Positions 28,016 through 37,677 of a stretch of DNA of 64,000 bases are shown piece after piece. Numbering within the stretch: position 1 is the stretch's first letter; every line of letters begins with the position of its first letter. Made by a program: the position numbers and the translations under genes. The notes under the pieces are model-generated. The model was given only the letters and a program-made list of their open reading frames with translations. It was not told the origin of the DNA and ran no database searches. Source of the stretch: Rhizobium sp. BK399 (lineage in GTDB: Bacteria > Pseudomonadota > Alphaproteobacteria > Rhizobiales > Rhizobiaceae); NCBI RefSeq assembly GCF_014194695.1, contig NZ_JACIAH010000013.1, positions 1 to 64,000 on the forward strand, in the 5' to 3' direction.

Positions 28016-28054
28016 AAATATAACGTCGCCCGCGCCTTGGCTACCGTTATATTT
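28016..28054 (-). promoter_or_regulatory. Inverted repeat upstream of modA (candidate ModE operator)
   Basis: AAATATAACG (28016-28025) and CGTTATATTT (28045-28054) form a perfect 10-base inverted repeat with a 19-base spacer. TATAACG/CGTTATA are the half-site words of the Mo-box, but here the halves face the opposite way from the E. coli arrangement. The second copy CGTTATAT, followed by TTTCCAGGGCATAACC, could also form an imperfect conventional Mo-box with the latter. Confidence 0.5.
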
Positions 28055-28280
28055 TCCAGGGCATAACCATTCTGCTTGATCGCAGCACTTCACACATTCG
28101 TGAAGTGCATGGCTGGGCACCACCGTCCACTAAAAGAGCTGGAATTCCGCATGAGGGCGCGCCAAAAACGCGGAGGCTTGGCCGAAATCCTTGAGAATGC
28201 AAAAGAAATGAGCATCACAGAAGCGGCTTCGATCGAGAGATATGCCTTCTACGCATTGCTGCAATGCAATACACTAGCTT

Positions 28281-28306
28281 TAAAAACACGGAAAATGTGG
28301 TACAAC
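28281..28306 (+). promoter_or_regulatory. Candidate promoter of the alpha-r14-like sRNA
   Basis: TTTAAA (-35 region) and TACAAC (-10 region), about 14 bases apart, precede the first sRNA stem by 7 bases. The match to the rhizobial sigma-70 consensus (CTTGAC-N17-CTATAT) is weak, so the boxes are tentative. Confidence 0.3.
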
Positions 28307-28312
28307 ACACTC

Positions 28313-28432
28313 ATCAAACGACGACCTCCTCCTCCCAAAGTCGTTTGATATGGATCGGCAACACTCCTCCTCCCAGTTGTCGATCAAGTTTACGAAGCCC
28401 GACGGATCTCCTCCCCCGTCGGGCTTTTCGTT
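28313..28432 (+). ncRNA. Alpha-r14-family (NfeR1/Smr14-like) small RNA with three anti-SD loops
   Basis: Three consecutive stem-loops occur within 120 bases. The first stem is TCAAACGAC/GTCGTTTGA, the second GATCGGCAAC/GTTGTCGATC (one G-U pair), and the third AAGCCCGACGG/CCGTCGGGCTT, followed by TTTTCGTTT as terminator. Each loop carries a CTCCTCC core; the first two contain CTCCTCCTCCC-like runs complementary to Shine-Dalgarno sequences. This is the architecture of the alphaproteobacterial alpha-r14 sRNA family (S. meliloti NfeR1 = Smr14C2), which pairs with ribosome-binding sites of transporter mRNAs and affects osmoadaptation and nodulation. The 5' end is estimated from family length. It lies between modA and nadD. 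Confidence 0.85.
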
Positions 28433-28454
28433 TGTTCGATCCCGAAAAAACCAA

Positions 28455-29075
28455 CTATTTCAAGGCGTCGCGGATAGCGGTCGAGCTGAGGCCCGAGCGC
28501 GGACCGTGTATGAAGGTCCAGGCAGGTGCGCGCCGTTTCCAGAGGGCTTGAGAATCGTCCTCGTCAATACGAGCGAAATCGAACGTCCGCGCCATCTTCG
28601 ACGAGAGGAACGACAGCGTGGAACCCGGCCGGTCGATGACGGCAATTGGAAACGTGTTGACGATGTCCTGCCAGCGCTGCCACAGATGGAACGTCTTCAG
28701 GCTATCAGCCCCCATGATCCAGATGAAATGGACATGCGGATTTCGCGCCTTGACGCGCGCCAACGTGTTGGCCGTGAAGCTCGTCGCGAAATCACGCTCG
28801 AATGCGGTGATCTTGATCGAAGGATGCCGAGCAAGCCGCTCACTCAAAGCAATCCGCTCGGAAAGCGGCAGCAACTGGCGCCGGTCCTTGAGGGGATTGC
28901 CCGGTGTAACGATCCACCACAACTGATCGAGGCCGAGCCGCTTGATCGCGATTTCGGCAACCAGCGCATGGCCGTCATGCGGCGGATTGAAGGAGCCGCC
29001 GAAAAGACCGACGACCATGCCGCGCTCCGTATGCGGCATGCGAAGATAAGGTCGGTCGATTTCGTCGTTGATCAC
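28455..29075 (-). CDS. nadD: Nicotinate-mononucleotide adenylyltransferase
   Basis: A 206-residue nucleotidyltransferase. GLFGGSFNPPHDGH near residue 23-36 carries the (H/T)xGH ATP site; later WIVTPGNPLKD, FIWIMGADSL and the C-terminal ISSTAIR-like SGLSSTAIRDALK complete the pattern. It adenylates nicotinate mononucleotide in NAD synthesis. Its start is either ATG 29075 or the internal ATG giving MPHTERGMVVGLFGG. It follows proA by one base on the same strand. Confidence 0.95.
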   Translation of the reverse strand: MINDEIDRPYLRMPHTERGMVVGLFGGSFNPPHDGHALVAEIAIKRLGLDQLWWIVTPGNPLKDRRQLLPLSERIALSERLARHPSIKITAFERDFATSFTANTLARVKARNPHVHFIWIMGADSLKTFHLWQRWQDIVNTFPIAVIDRPGSTLSFLSSKMARTFDFARIDEDDSQALWKRRAPAWTFIHGPRSGLSSTAIRDALK

Positions 29076-29076
29076 G

Positions 29077-30352
29077 TCAGCGCCGGGTTTGTCCGGTGCC
29101 GCGCACCCGATACTTGAAGGATGTCAATTGCTCGACGCCGACGGGGCCGCGGGCATGCATCTTGCCCGTGGCGATTCCGATCTCTGCCCCCATCCCGAAC
29201 TCGCCGCCATCGGCAAACTGGGTGGATGCATTGTGCAGCAGGATTGCGGAATCAACCTCGGTGAAGAATCGCTCAACCACATCCGGATCCTCGGCAATAA
29301 CAGCCTCGGTGTGATTGGAGGAGTAGGTCTGGATATGCTGGATCGCACCGGAGATGCCGTCGACAACGGCAACCGAAACGATGGCATCCAGATATTCCGT
29401 CGACCAATCTTCCTCGGTGGCGGCCCTCACACCGGGCATCGCTTGAACGACGGCAGTAGAACCGCGAATCTCGCAAGTGGCGCCTGCGAGGGCCTCCAAC
29501 AGCGGGCGGAGATGGGTACTGGCCGCAGCGCTGTCGACGAGGATCGTTTCCACCGCACCGCAAATACCCGTGCGCCGCATTTTTGCGTTGACGACGATCT
29601 CCTTCGCCATGCCGAGGTCGGCCGAGGCATCCACGTAGATATGGCAAAGCCCTTCAAGGTGCGCGAAGACCGGCACTCTCGCCTCGTTCTGAACGCGTGC
29701 AACAAGGCTCTTGCCGCCGCGCGGAACGATCACGTCGATCGCGCCACCCAGTCCGCGTAACATCGCGCCGACGGCAGCCCGGTCGCTTACCGGCACAAGC
29801 TGAATTGCATGCTCCGGAAGCCCTGCGACCTTCAGGCCTTGCACAAGGCAGCTATGGATTGCCTGCGAGGAACGCCGGGAATCAGAACCACACCGCAAAA
29901 TGACAGCGTTGCCGGCCTTCAGGCACAGGGCGCCAGCATCCGCAGTCACATTCGGGCGGCTCTCGAAAATCACGCCGATGACGCCGAGCGGCGTGCGGAC
30001 GCGCTCGATCTTCAGACCATTCGGCCGATCCCAGGCCGCGATCACTTCGCCGACCGGATCCTTGAGGGCCGCAATCGCGCGGATCCCGTCGGCCATTTCG
30101 GCAATGCGCTTGTCGGTCAACGTCAGGCGGTCAACGAATGAGGCCAGCATATCCGTACCGGCGACATCCTTCAGATCCTTGGCATTCTCGGCGAGGATAT
30201 GATCCTTGTTGGCGAGGATCGCATCCGCCATGGCGTTCAGCGCCTTGTTTTTGGCTTCAGTGGACGCAAAGCCCAACGGTCGCGCGGCGGCCTTGGCTTT
30301 GCGGCCGATGTCATTCATCAGCGCGTCAATGTCAGGGCTCTGCGCAACGGTA

Positions 30353-30360
<8 letters not shown>
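29077..30360 (-). CDS. proA: Gamma-glutamyl phosphate reductase
   Basis: A 427-residue member of the aldehyde dehydrogenase superfamily that reduces glutamyl 5-phosphate to the semialdehyde in proline synthesis. The catalytic cysteine lies in [14 protein letters not shown]. Other landmarks are [38 protein letters not shown], and [15 protein letters not shown]. Its ATG overlaps the proB stop by 8 bases; nadD begins just after its stop. Confidence 0.97.
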
Positions 30361-32615
<2,255 letters not shown>

Positions 32616-32674
32616 TCATCGCCCCTCTTGCCGCTTTCGATATAGGCGGTTCAATCGGAGGTCAAAGGATTATC

Positions 32675-33541
32675 GTGAAGTTTGCGAGCTATAACATACA
32701 GTACGGCTTCGGTCTTGATGGCATCTACGACCTCGACCGAATCGCCGCGAGCCTCGAGGGTGCTGACATCATCGCGCTCCAGGAGGTCACTCGCGGCTTC
32801 GCCAGGAACGACTATGCCGACATGGTTGCCGACCTTGCAGAGCTTTTTCCCAACCATTTCTGGGTCTATGGACCGGCTTGTGACCTGCATATCGAAGAGG
32901 GTTCCGATGGCTGGCCGCCACGCGGAACGCGCTTCCAATTCGGCAACATGGTACTCTCGCGCTGGCCGATCCTCGCGACCCGAACGCTGCTTCTGCCGCG
33001 CAGCCGAACGATCTCCAAGGTCAATCTCCAGCGCGGCGCAACTGAAGCCGTGATCGAAACGCCGGCGGGGGCGCTGCGTGTCTACTCCGTGCATCTCGAT
33101 CACGTCTCCATCGACGAGCGCAGTCGCCAGCTCGCCCACCTCAACGAACGCATCAACGCCTTCGTTTCCGAGGGCGGCTCCGTCACTGGCGCTGCAGAGG
33201 TCGACGTCGATGATCCGCCGTTGCCCGAGGACTACCTCATCATGGGCGACTTCAACATGACGCCGGAGTCGCCGGAATACTGCATTCTTGCCGGCGCCAA
33301 GGACGGCTACTACGGCCGCGTCCCGCGCATCGGCACGCCTGTCGACGCGCTTGCGACGTTGGAGGCTTACCCGCCCGGCAGCTATAGCTGGATGGATCCC
33401 AAGGATCATGGCAAACGCATGCATCTCGATTACATCTTTGTCAGCTGCGGCCTCGTGGGCCGCTTGAAATCGGCAAAGATCGATACCGACTCGGTCGGCT
33501 CCGACCACTTCCCCGTCTGGGTCGAGATCGACGGTGAATAG
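32675..33541 (+). CDS. Endonuclease/exonuclease/phosphatase-family protein
   Basis: A 288-residue EEP-fold protein. Metal and catalytic residues are visible: ASYNIQYG with Asn, the Glu of IIALQEV, the His of YSVHLDH, the DFN of IMGDFNMTPESPEY, and the closing GSDHFPV. Substrates in this superfamily range from DNA to phospholipids and inositol phosphates, and nothing here settles which. The start is GTG 32675, with AAGGA 7 bases upstream; the frame is open before it without similarity. A terminator follows. Confidence 0.85.
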   Translation: MKFASYNIQYGFGLDGIYDLDRIAASLEGADIIALQEVTRGFARNDYADMVADLAELFPNHFWVYGPACDLHIEEGSDGWPPRGTRFQFGNMVLSRWPILATRTLLLPRSRTISKVNLQRGATEAVIETPAGALRVYSVHLDHVSIDERSRQLAHLNERINAFVSEGGSVTGAAEVDVDDPPLPEDYLIMGDFNMTPESPEYCILAGAKDGYYGRVPRIGTPVDALATLEAYPPGSYSWMDPKDHGKRMHLDYIFVSCGLVGRLKSAKIDTDSVGSDHFPVWVEIDGE

Positions 33542-33543
33542 GC

Positions 33544-33570
33544 AGGCGTCCCGAACACCTCGGGACGCCT
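33544..33570. terminator. Terminator between convergent EEP gene and GNAT gene
   Basis: An 11-base perfect stem AGGCGTCCCGA/TCGGGACGCCT with a 5-base loop, followed by CTCCTTTCTT on the plus strand. Confidence 0.7.
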
Positions 33571-33579
33571 CTCCTTTCT

Positions 33580-34167
33580 TCAAGCAATCCTCGCCTGTTG
33601 CAACGCGCCCGGCTTCAGCATCGTCTCGACGTGCGTGACCATGGTGTTGCGTGCGAAGCTGTAGATCTCGCTGCAACCGGTCATGCGGAAGCCGAGCTTC
33701 TCCTGCAGCTTCAGCGAGGCCGGGTTGTCGGCGAACACGCCGGAATGAAGCGTGGTCTCGGGCATGCGGCGCGAAAAACGCTCCAACACAGCTGATACCG
33801 CCTCGCTCATGTAGCCGCGCCGCCAGTAGAAACGGTTCAGCCAGTAACCGAGGTGCCATAGACCATGGCGAAGCTCGATCGCGACGACGCCGATATGGGC
33901 GTCGTCGCCAGTCGTGATCGCAAACTGCCAGTCGGGCATACCGCCAGCCATCACCGGTACCAGCCAGTCGAGCGCGTCCTGCTTGTCGTAAGGAGCAGGA
34001 ACACGCGCGAGCATGCGGGTCACCGCGAAGTCGGACAACGTGTCCGCGATCGCATCGGCATCGCTCAGCCGGTGCGGCCGGAGAACCAGCCGGTCGGTCG
34101 CAATGACAGGCATCGAGCCGGGCGCCATCGACTGGCTCCTGGGCCTTTGAAGACTGATCGCGTTCAT
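33580..34167 (-). CDS. GNAT N-acetyltransferase (RimJ/RimL-like), second of a pair
   Basis: A 195-residue acetyltransferase. The pattern is ATDRLVLRPHRLSDADAIA, then IGVVAIELRHGLWHLGYWLNRFYWRRGYMSEAVSAVLE (acetyl-CoA site) and NPASLKLQEKLGFRMTG. RimJ/L-type enzymes modify N-termini of ribosomal proteins, but many relatives act on small molecules. Its ATG overlaps the stop of the other GNAT gene by 4 bases, so the two are co-transcribed and probably arose by duplication. Confidence 0.85.
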   Translation of the reverse strand: MNAISLQRPRSQSMAPGSMPVIATDRLVLRPHRLSDADAIADTLSDFAVTRMLARVPAPYDKQDALDWLVPVMAGGMPDWQFAITTGDDAHIGVVAIELRHGLWHLGYWLNRFYWRRGYMSEAVSAVLERFSRRMPETTLHSGVFADNPASLKLQEKLGFRMTGCSEIYSFARNTMVTHVETMLKPGALQQARIA

Positions 34168-34820
34168 AAGACGCTCCCCCAGCTTCTCAGCGACATCCAG
34201 GTCTTGCGGTCAAGCCTGTACCACTCGACCGGCACGTTACTGCCGAGCGCCAGCGATGCCGCAAGGCCCGATCCCTGGAACTGGAAGCCGCACTTCTGGA
34301 TGACCCGCCGCGAAGCGACGTTCATCACCCGGCAACGAGCATCGATCTGATCGACATCCTGCCTCGTACGAAAGACCATATCGACCAGGGCGTGGCACGC
34401 CTCAGTCATAAAGCCTTGATTCCAGTAAGGTTCTCCTAGCCAGTAACCGATCTCGACGGTCCGCCCGTCAAGATGCGGCTCAACTCCGCAGCACCCCATG
34501 AAGGCGCCATTTTCGGCTTTCGTGATCGCATAGACGCACTTGCCAATCTCGCCGTTTTTCGTGCGTCGCACGAAGTCGGCGGCATCATTGGCCGTATACG
34601 GGTGCGGCATACGCGACACCATGGTGGCGACTTTGGCGTTGTTGGCAAGATGGGCAAGGGCGTCGATGTCTTCTTCGTGCGGCGCGCGCATGACGAGCCG
34701 CTCCGACAGTAAGACAGGGCAATCGGTCCTTAACGGCTCCGGCCTCAGCCGTTCCTTGGGAGACCGCTGGCCTTCCCTGAAAGACCGCGATTGGCCTTCC
34801 CTCAACAATTCGCCTTGCAT
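34164..34820 (-). CDS. GNAT N-acetyltransferase, first of a pair
   Basis: A 218-residue acetyltransferase with an extra basic N-terminal stretch of about 40 residues (RSFREGQRSPKERLRPEP) before the domain begins at LLSERLVMRAPHEEDIDALA. The acetyl-CoA site reads VEIGYWLGEPYWNQGFMTEACHALVD and the end VASRRVIQKCGFQFQGSG. The start ATG 34820 is chosen because GGAGG stands 7 bases upstream. It is separated from rpmA by a terminator, so it likely has its own promoter or depends on readthrough. Confidence 0.85.
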   Translation of the reverse strand: MQGELLREGQSRSFREGQRSPKERLRPEPLRTDCPVLLSERLVMRAPHEEDIDALAHLANNAKVATMVSRMPHPYTANDAADFVRRTKNGEIGKCVYAITKAENGAFMGCCGVEPHLDGRTVEIGYWLGEPYWNQGFMTEACHALVDMVFRTRQDVDQIDARCRVMNVASRRVIQKCGFQFQGSGLAASLALGSNVPVEWYRLDRKTWMSLRSWGSVL

Positions 34821-34844
34821 GTTCAGTCCTCCTTCGTTGGACAA

Positions 34845-34876
34845 GAAAAAAGGGGAGATGGCGCCCCATCTCCCCT
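34845..34876 (-). terminator. Terminator of rplU-rpmA
   Basis: Stem AGGGGAGATGG (34851-34861) pairs with CCATCTCCCCT (34866-34876). On the minus strand the stem is followed by TTTTTTCTTG, a strong intrinsic terminator 70 bases after rpmA. Confidence 0.88.
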
Positions 34877-34946
34877 GTTTTCTGGACTGAACCTGATACG
34901 CTCAGCCGGGTCGATGAGACGCCGGCTGTTTTAGAGCGCTACCGGC

Positions 34947-35216
34947 TTATTCCGCTGCTTCCGCTTTCGGCATTACAGACACGTACACGCGGCCATTGGC
35001 CTTCGTACGGTAGTTCACATTGCCGGCCGTAAGCGCAAAAATGGTGTGGTCCTTGCCGAGGCCGACATTGGCGCCCGGATGCCACTGCGTACCGCGCTGA
35101 CGCACGATGATGTTGCCTGCGATGACGGTTTCGCCACCGAACTTCTTCACGCCAAGGCGCTTGGATTCGGAATCACGACCGTTGCGCGATGAACCGCCAG
35201 CTTTTTTGTGTGCCAT
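34947..35216 (-). CDS. rpmA: 50S ribosomal protein L27
   Basis: An 89-residue protein, standard for L27. It begins [20 protein letters not shown] and contains [17 protein letters not shown] and [12 protein letters not shown]27 contacts the peptidyl transferase centre. It lies 34 bases after rplU on the same strand. Confidence 0.99.
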   Translation of the reverse strand: MAHKKAGGSSRNGRDSESKRLGVKKFGGETVIAGNIIVRQRGTQWHPGANVGLGKDHTIFALTAGNVNYRTKANGRVYVSVMPKAEAAE

Positions 35217-35250
35217 TGGTGTTCTCCTTTAAACCTTAAGTCCCGTGATC

Positions 35251-35568
35251 TTACTTGGCAGCCACGATGTCCGTGATGCGGACAACGGTGTGATGCTGGC
35301 GATGGCCGCGCGAACGCTTCGAGTTCTGACGACGGCGCTTCTTGAAGGCGATGACCTTCTTGCCGCGGTTGTGCTCGACCACTTCGGCCTTGACGGAAGC
35401 GCCCTTAACGAAGGGAGCACCAATCGCAGCGTCGGCGCCTTCGCCGATTACGAGGACTTCGGTGAATTCAATTGCGTCGCCAGCGGTTGCTTCAAGCTTC
35501 TCGATGGTCAGCACGTCGTTTGCCGCCACACGGTACTGCTTACCGCCGGTCTTGATGACTGCGAACAT
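35251..35568 (-). CDS. rplU: 50S ribosomal protein L21
   Basis: A 105-residue protein of standard L21 length. It begins [15 protein letters not shown], with [22 protein letters not shown] and the [16 protein letters not shown] region that binds rRNA. It is first in the rplU-rpmA operon; a near-consensus promoter lies about 185 bases upstream. Confidence 0.99.
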   Translation of the reverse strand: MFAVIKTGGKQYRVAANDVLTIEKLEATAGDAIEFTEVLVIGEGADAAIGAPFVKGASVKAEVVEHNRGKKVIAFKKRRRQNSKRSRGHRQHHTVVRITDIVAAK

Positions 35569-35751
35569 TTTTTATCCTTTCATGTTCGTTCCGGCTCATA
35601 CCCGCCCAACAAGCAGGTGGCCGTCTTTTTATCAGTCGAGGTTAAGCAGGGATTTCAGAGGCCTTAGCCCAGAACTCTCGCTGCCGGTGATCCACCCCGC
35701 GCGAACGCGAGACTGGTAAGGCGCAGACTTATCCACACCTATTGCGAAGCC

Positions 35752-35780
35752 GAGATACGCGAGGCCAAAAACACTGTCAA
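35752..35780 (-). promoter_or_regulatory. Sigma-70 promoter of rplU-rpmA
   Basis: On the minus strand, TTGACA (35780-35775) is followed after exactly 17 bases by TATCTC (35757-35752). This fits the rhizobial vegetative consensus and would give a leader of about 175 bases. The 307-base gap between rplU and the tRNA holds this promoter and the tRNA promoter; I see no other gene there. Confidence 0.65.
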
Positions 35781-35812
35781 GGCAAAAGGATGAAAAGCTT
35801 TGAGATTTCGTC

Positions 35813-35841
35813 TTGCCAGCCCGTCATTCTCTCGCTATGTA
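35813..35841 (+). promoter_or_regulatory. Promoter of tRNA-Ser
   Basis: TTGCCA (35813-35818), a 17-base spacer and TATGTA (35836-35841) precede the tRNA 5' end by 34 bases. Confidence 0.55.
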
Positions 35842-35875
35842 GCCCACCGCGCCGAACGAGCGCCGACCAAACCGC

Positions 35876-35965
35876 GGAGAGGTGGCAGAGTGGTCGAATG
35901 CACCGCACTCGAAATGCGGCATACCTGCAAGGGTATCGTGGGTTCAAATCCCACCCTCTCCGCCA
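35876..35965 (+). tRNA. tRNA-Ser (anticodon CGA)
   Basis: A 90-base class II tRNA. The acceptor stem is GGAGAGG/CCTCTCC with discriminator G and an encoded CCA. The anticodon stem CCGCA/TGCGG encloses the loop CTCGAAA with anticodon CGA at 35910-35912. A long variable arm, TACCtgcaaGGGTA, and the T arm GTGGG-TTCAAAT-CCCAC complete it. It reads UCG codons. Confidence 0.97.
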
Positions 35966-36022
35966 TAAATCCCACACCCGGCTTGAGTCAGTCTTCCCCG
36001 GCAGTCGACGCCCGCTGGAATT

Positions 36023-36790
36023 CTATCGGCGTTTTTCGAAGAAGGCGGCAATGCCGGCTTGCGCCTCTTCTGTTTCCCACGTGTCGGCAAGTTGGGTAAT
36101 CACGTTGTCGATGATCTCGTCTGTGATTGGCGTGGCAAGCGAACGTGCAAGGGCCTTGGCGCGCGCTGCGGCCTGCGGCGAAGCTGCGAGGAATTCGACG
36201 ACTTCCTGATTGATGGCCCATTCGAGATCACCTGGCGGCACGACGGAGGCAACAAGACCGATCGATTTGGCATGGGACGCGTCGAACGTTCGGCCGGAAG
36301 CAAAGAGGGACCGCGCCGCAGAACTGCCAATTCGCGCCACGACATAGGGGCTGATCGTTGCTGGAATCAGGCCAAGCCGAACTTCCGTCAGGCCAAAACG
36401 AGCGGTTTCTGAAGCAACCACGGCATCGCAGACGCTGATCAATCCGATCCCGCCGCCAAAGGCACTCCCGTGGACGCAGCCAACGAGTGGCTTCGGAACC
36501 TCGTTCAGCACCTTGAACATCATCGCTAGCCGCCGGGCTTCGGCGATTCTCTCCGCCCGGCTTGCTTGGAACTGGGCACTCATCCACTCCAGATCACCGC
36601 CTGCACAGAAGCTCTTACCCGCCCCTGCAAGTACGATGACGCGTACATTCCTATCCGATCCGAGAGCGTTTGCCGCTTCCGTCAGTTCGTCGATCATTCC
36701 GGCGGACATGGCATTATGTTTGTCTTCGCGGGCCAGCGTAAGCCGAGCAACACCGTGTTCGTCGATCGAAATCATCAGCGTTTCCGGCAT
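36023..36790 (-). CDS. liuC: Enoyl-CoA hydratase family, probable methylglutaconyl-CoA hydratase
   Basis: A 255-residue crotonase-fold protein with ARLTLAREDKHNAMSAGMI, the oxyanion-hole loop AGAGKSFCAGGDLEWM, and KPLVGCVHGSAFGGGIGLISVCD. The catalytic Glu-type stretch is FGLTEVRLGLIPATISPYV. Being the last gene of the leucine-degradation operon, it most likely hydrates 3-methylglutaconyl-CoA to HMG-CoA, the step before HMG-CoA lyase. The ATG overlaps the hmgL stop (TAATG). A longer in-frame start at 36937 is rejected because it lies inside hmgL. Confidence 0.85.
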   Translation of the reverse strand: MPETLMISIDEHGVARLTLAREDKHNAMSAGMIDELTEAANALGSDRNVRVIVLAGAGKSFCAGGDLEWMSAQFQASRAERIAEARRLAMMFKVLNEVPKPLVGCVHGSAFGGGIGLISVCDAVVASETARFGLTEVRLGLIPATISPYVVARIGSSAARSLFASGRTFDASHAKSIGLVASVVPPGDLEWAINQEVVEFLAASPQAAARAKALARSLATPITDEIIDNVITQLADTWETEEAQAGIAAFFEKRR

Positions 36791-37677
36791 TACCCTGCAC
36801 TCCTGAGGCTCTGGGCAAAGCGCGCAGCCTCTTCCAGCTTTTGCGGCGAGAGCCCGGTTCGATAACCCTTGCGAGCAAGGAACTGGGCGACTTCCAATGT
36901 ATCGACATTGCCCTTTGCGCCCGGTGCGTAGGGGCAACCGCCCAAGCCGCCGACTGAGGCGTCGAAAACCCGCAGCCCGTGCTTCAACGAAACCTCGATA
37001 TTGTCGAGGGCCCAGCCATCGGTGTCGTGGAAATGACCGGCAAGCATCGTCGCCGGTGCAGACGAGAGGACCGTGACCAGCATCTGATCGACCTCTTCCG
37101 GCCGTCCTCTGCCGATCGTATCACCGAGGCTGATCTCGTAGCAGCCTAAAGAATGCAGGCTCTCGACGACGCGCGCCGCCGCATCGGGCGAAACCGTACC
37201 CTCATAGGGACACTCGACGACGCAGCTGACATAGCCGCGCATCGGGACGCCGCGCGCATGGCTTGCTTCGGCAACCGGCTTGAAGCGCTCGATGCTCTCG
37301 GCGATGGAACAGTTGATGTTCTTTTGCGAGAAGCTTTCCGAGGCGGACGCGAAGATCGCGACCTCGTCCGCGCCCGCCGCGATTGCCGCGTCGAACCCTT
37401 TCATATTCGGCGTCAGAACTGCGTAGCGAACACCTGGTCTCCGCTTAATGCCGGCCATGACTTCGGCCGCATCAGCAAGTTGCGGCACCCACTTCGGGCT
37501 GACGAAGCTTGTCGCCTCGATCCGCTCGAAACCACATTCCGAGATCATGTCGATCAGAGCAATTTTCGTGGCGGTCGGGATTAAATCCTTCTCGTTCTGC
37601 AACCCATCGCGTGGTGCCATCTCGACGATCGAGACATCCCGCGGCAGCAATGACGATTCTCCGGGCTGCACAATCAC
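36790..37677 (-). CDS. hmgL: Hydroxymethylglutaryl-CoA lyase
   Basis: A 295-residue TIM-barrel lyase that splits HMG-CoA to acetoacetate and acetyl-CoA, the last step of leucine breakdown. It shows VEMAPRDGLQNE, the metal ligands HFHDTDG, and the HMG-CoA lyase signature VGGLGGCPYAPGAKGN with the active-site cysteine. It overlaps mccA by 4 bases upstream and the hydratase gene downstream. Confidence 0.95.
   Translation of the reverse strand: MIVQPGESSLLPRDVSIVEMAPRDGLQNEKDLIPTATKIALIDMISECGFERIEATSFVSPKWVPQLADAAEVMAGIKRRPGVRYAVLTPNMKGFDAAIAAGADEVAIFASASESFSQKNINCSIAESIERFKPVAEASHARGVPMRGYVSCVVECPYEGTVSPDAAARVVESLHSLGCYEISLGDTIGRGRPEEVDQMLVTVLSSAPATMLAGHFHDTDGWALDNIEVSLKHGLRVFDASVGGLGGCPYAPGAKGNVDTLEVAQFLARKGYRTGLSPQKLEEAARFAQSLRSAG

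Noticed and set aside
28076-28348. Open frame of 90 codons on the plus strand between modA and nadD
   Set aside because: It runs into the sRNA hairpin, ends in a run of Pro from the anti-SD repeat, and has no ribosome site or family pattern.
28323-28415. Repeated CTCCTCC words considered as a CRISPR or simple repeat array
   Set aside because: The repeats lie in loops of three different stems and are far too short and irregular for CRISPR; the sRNA explanation fits all of them.
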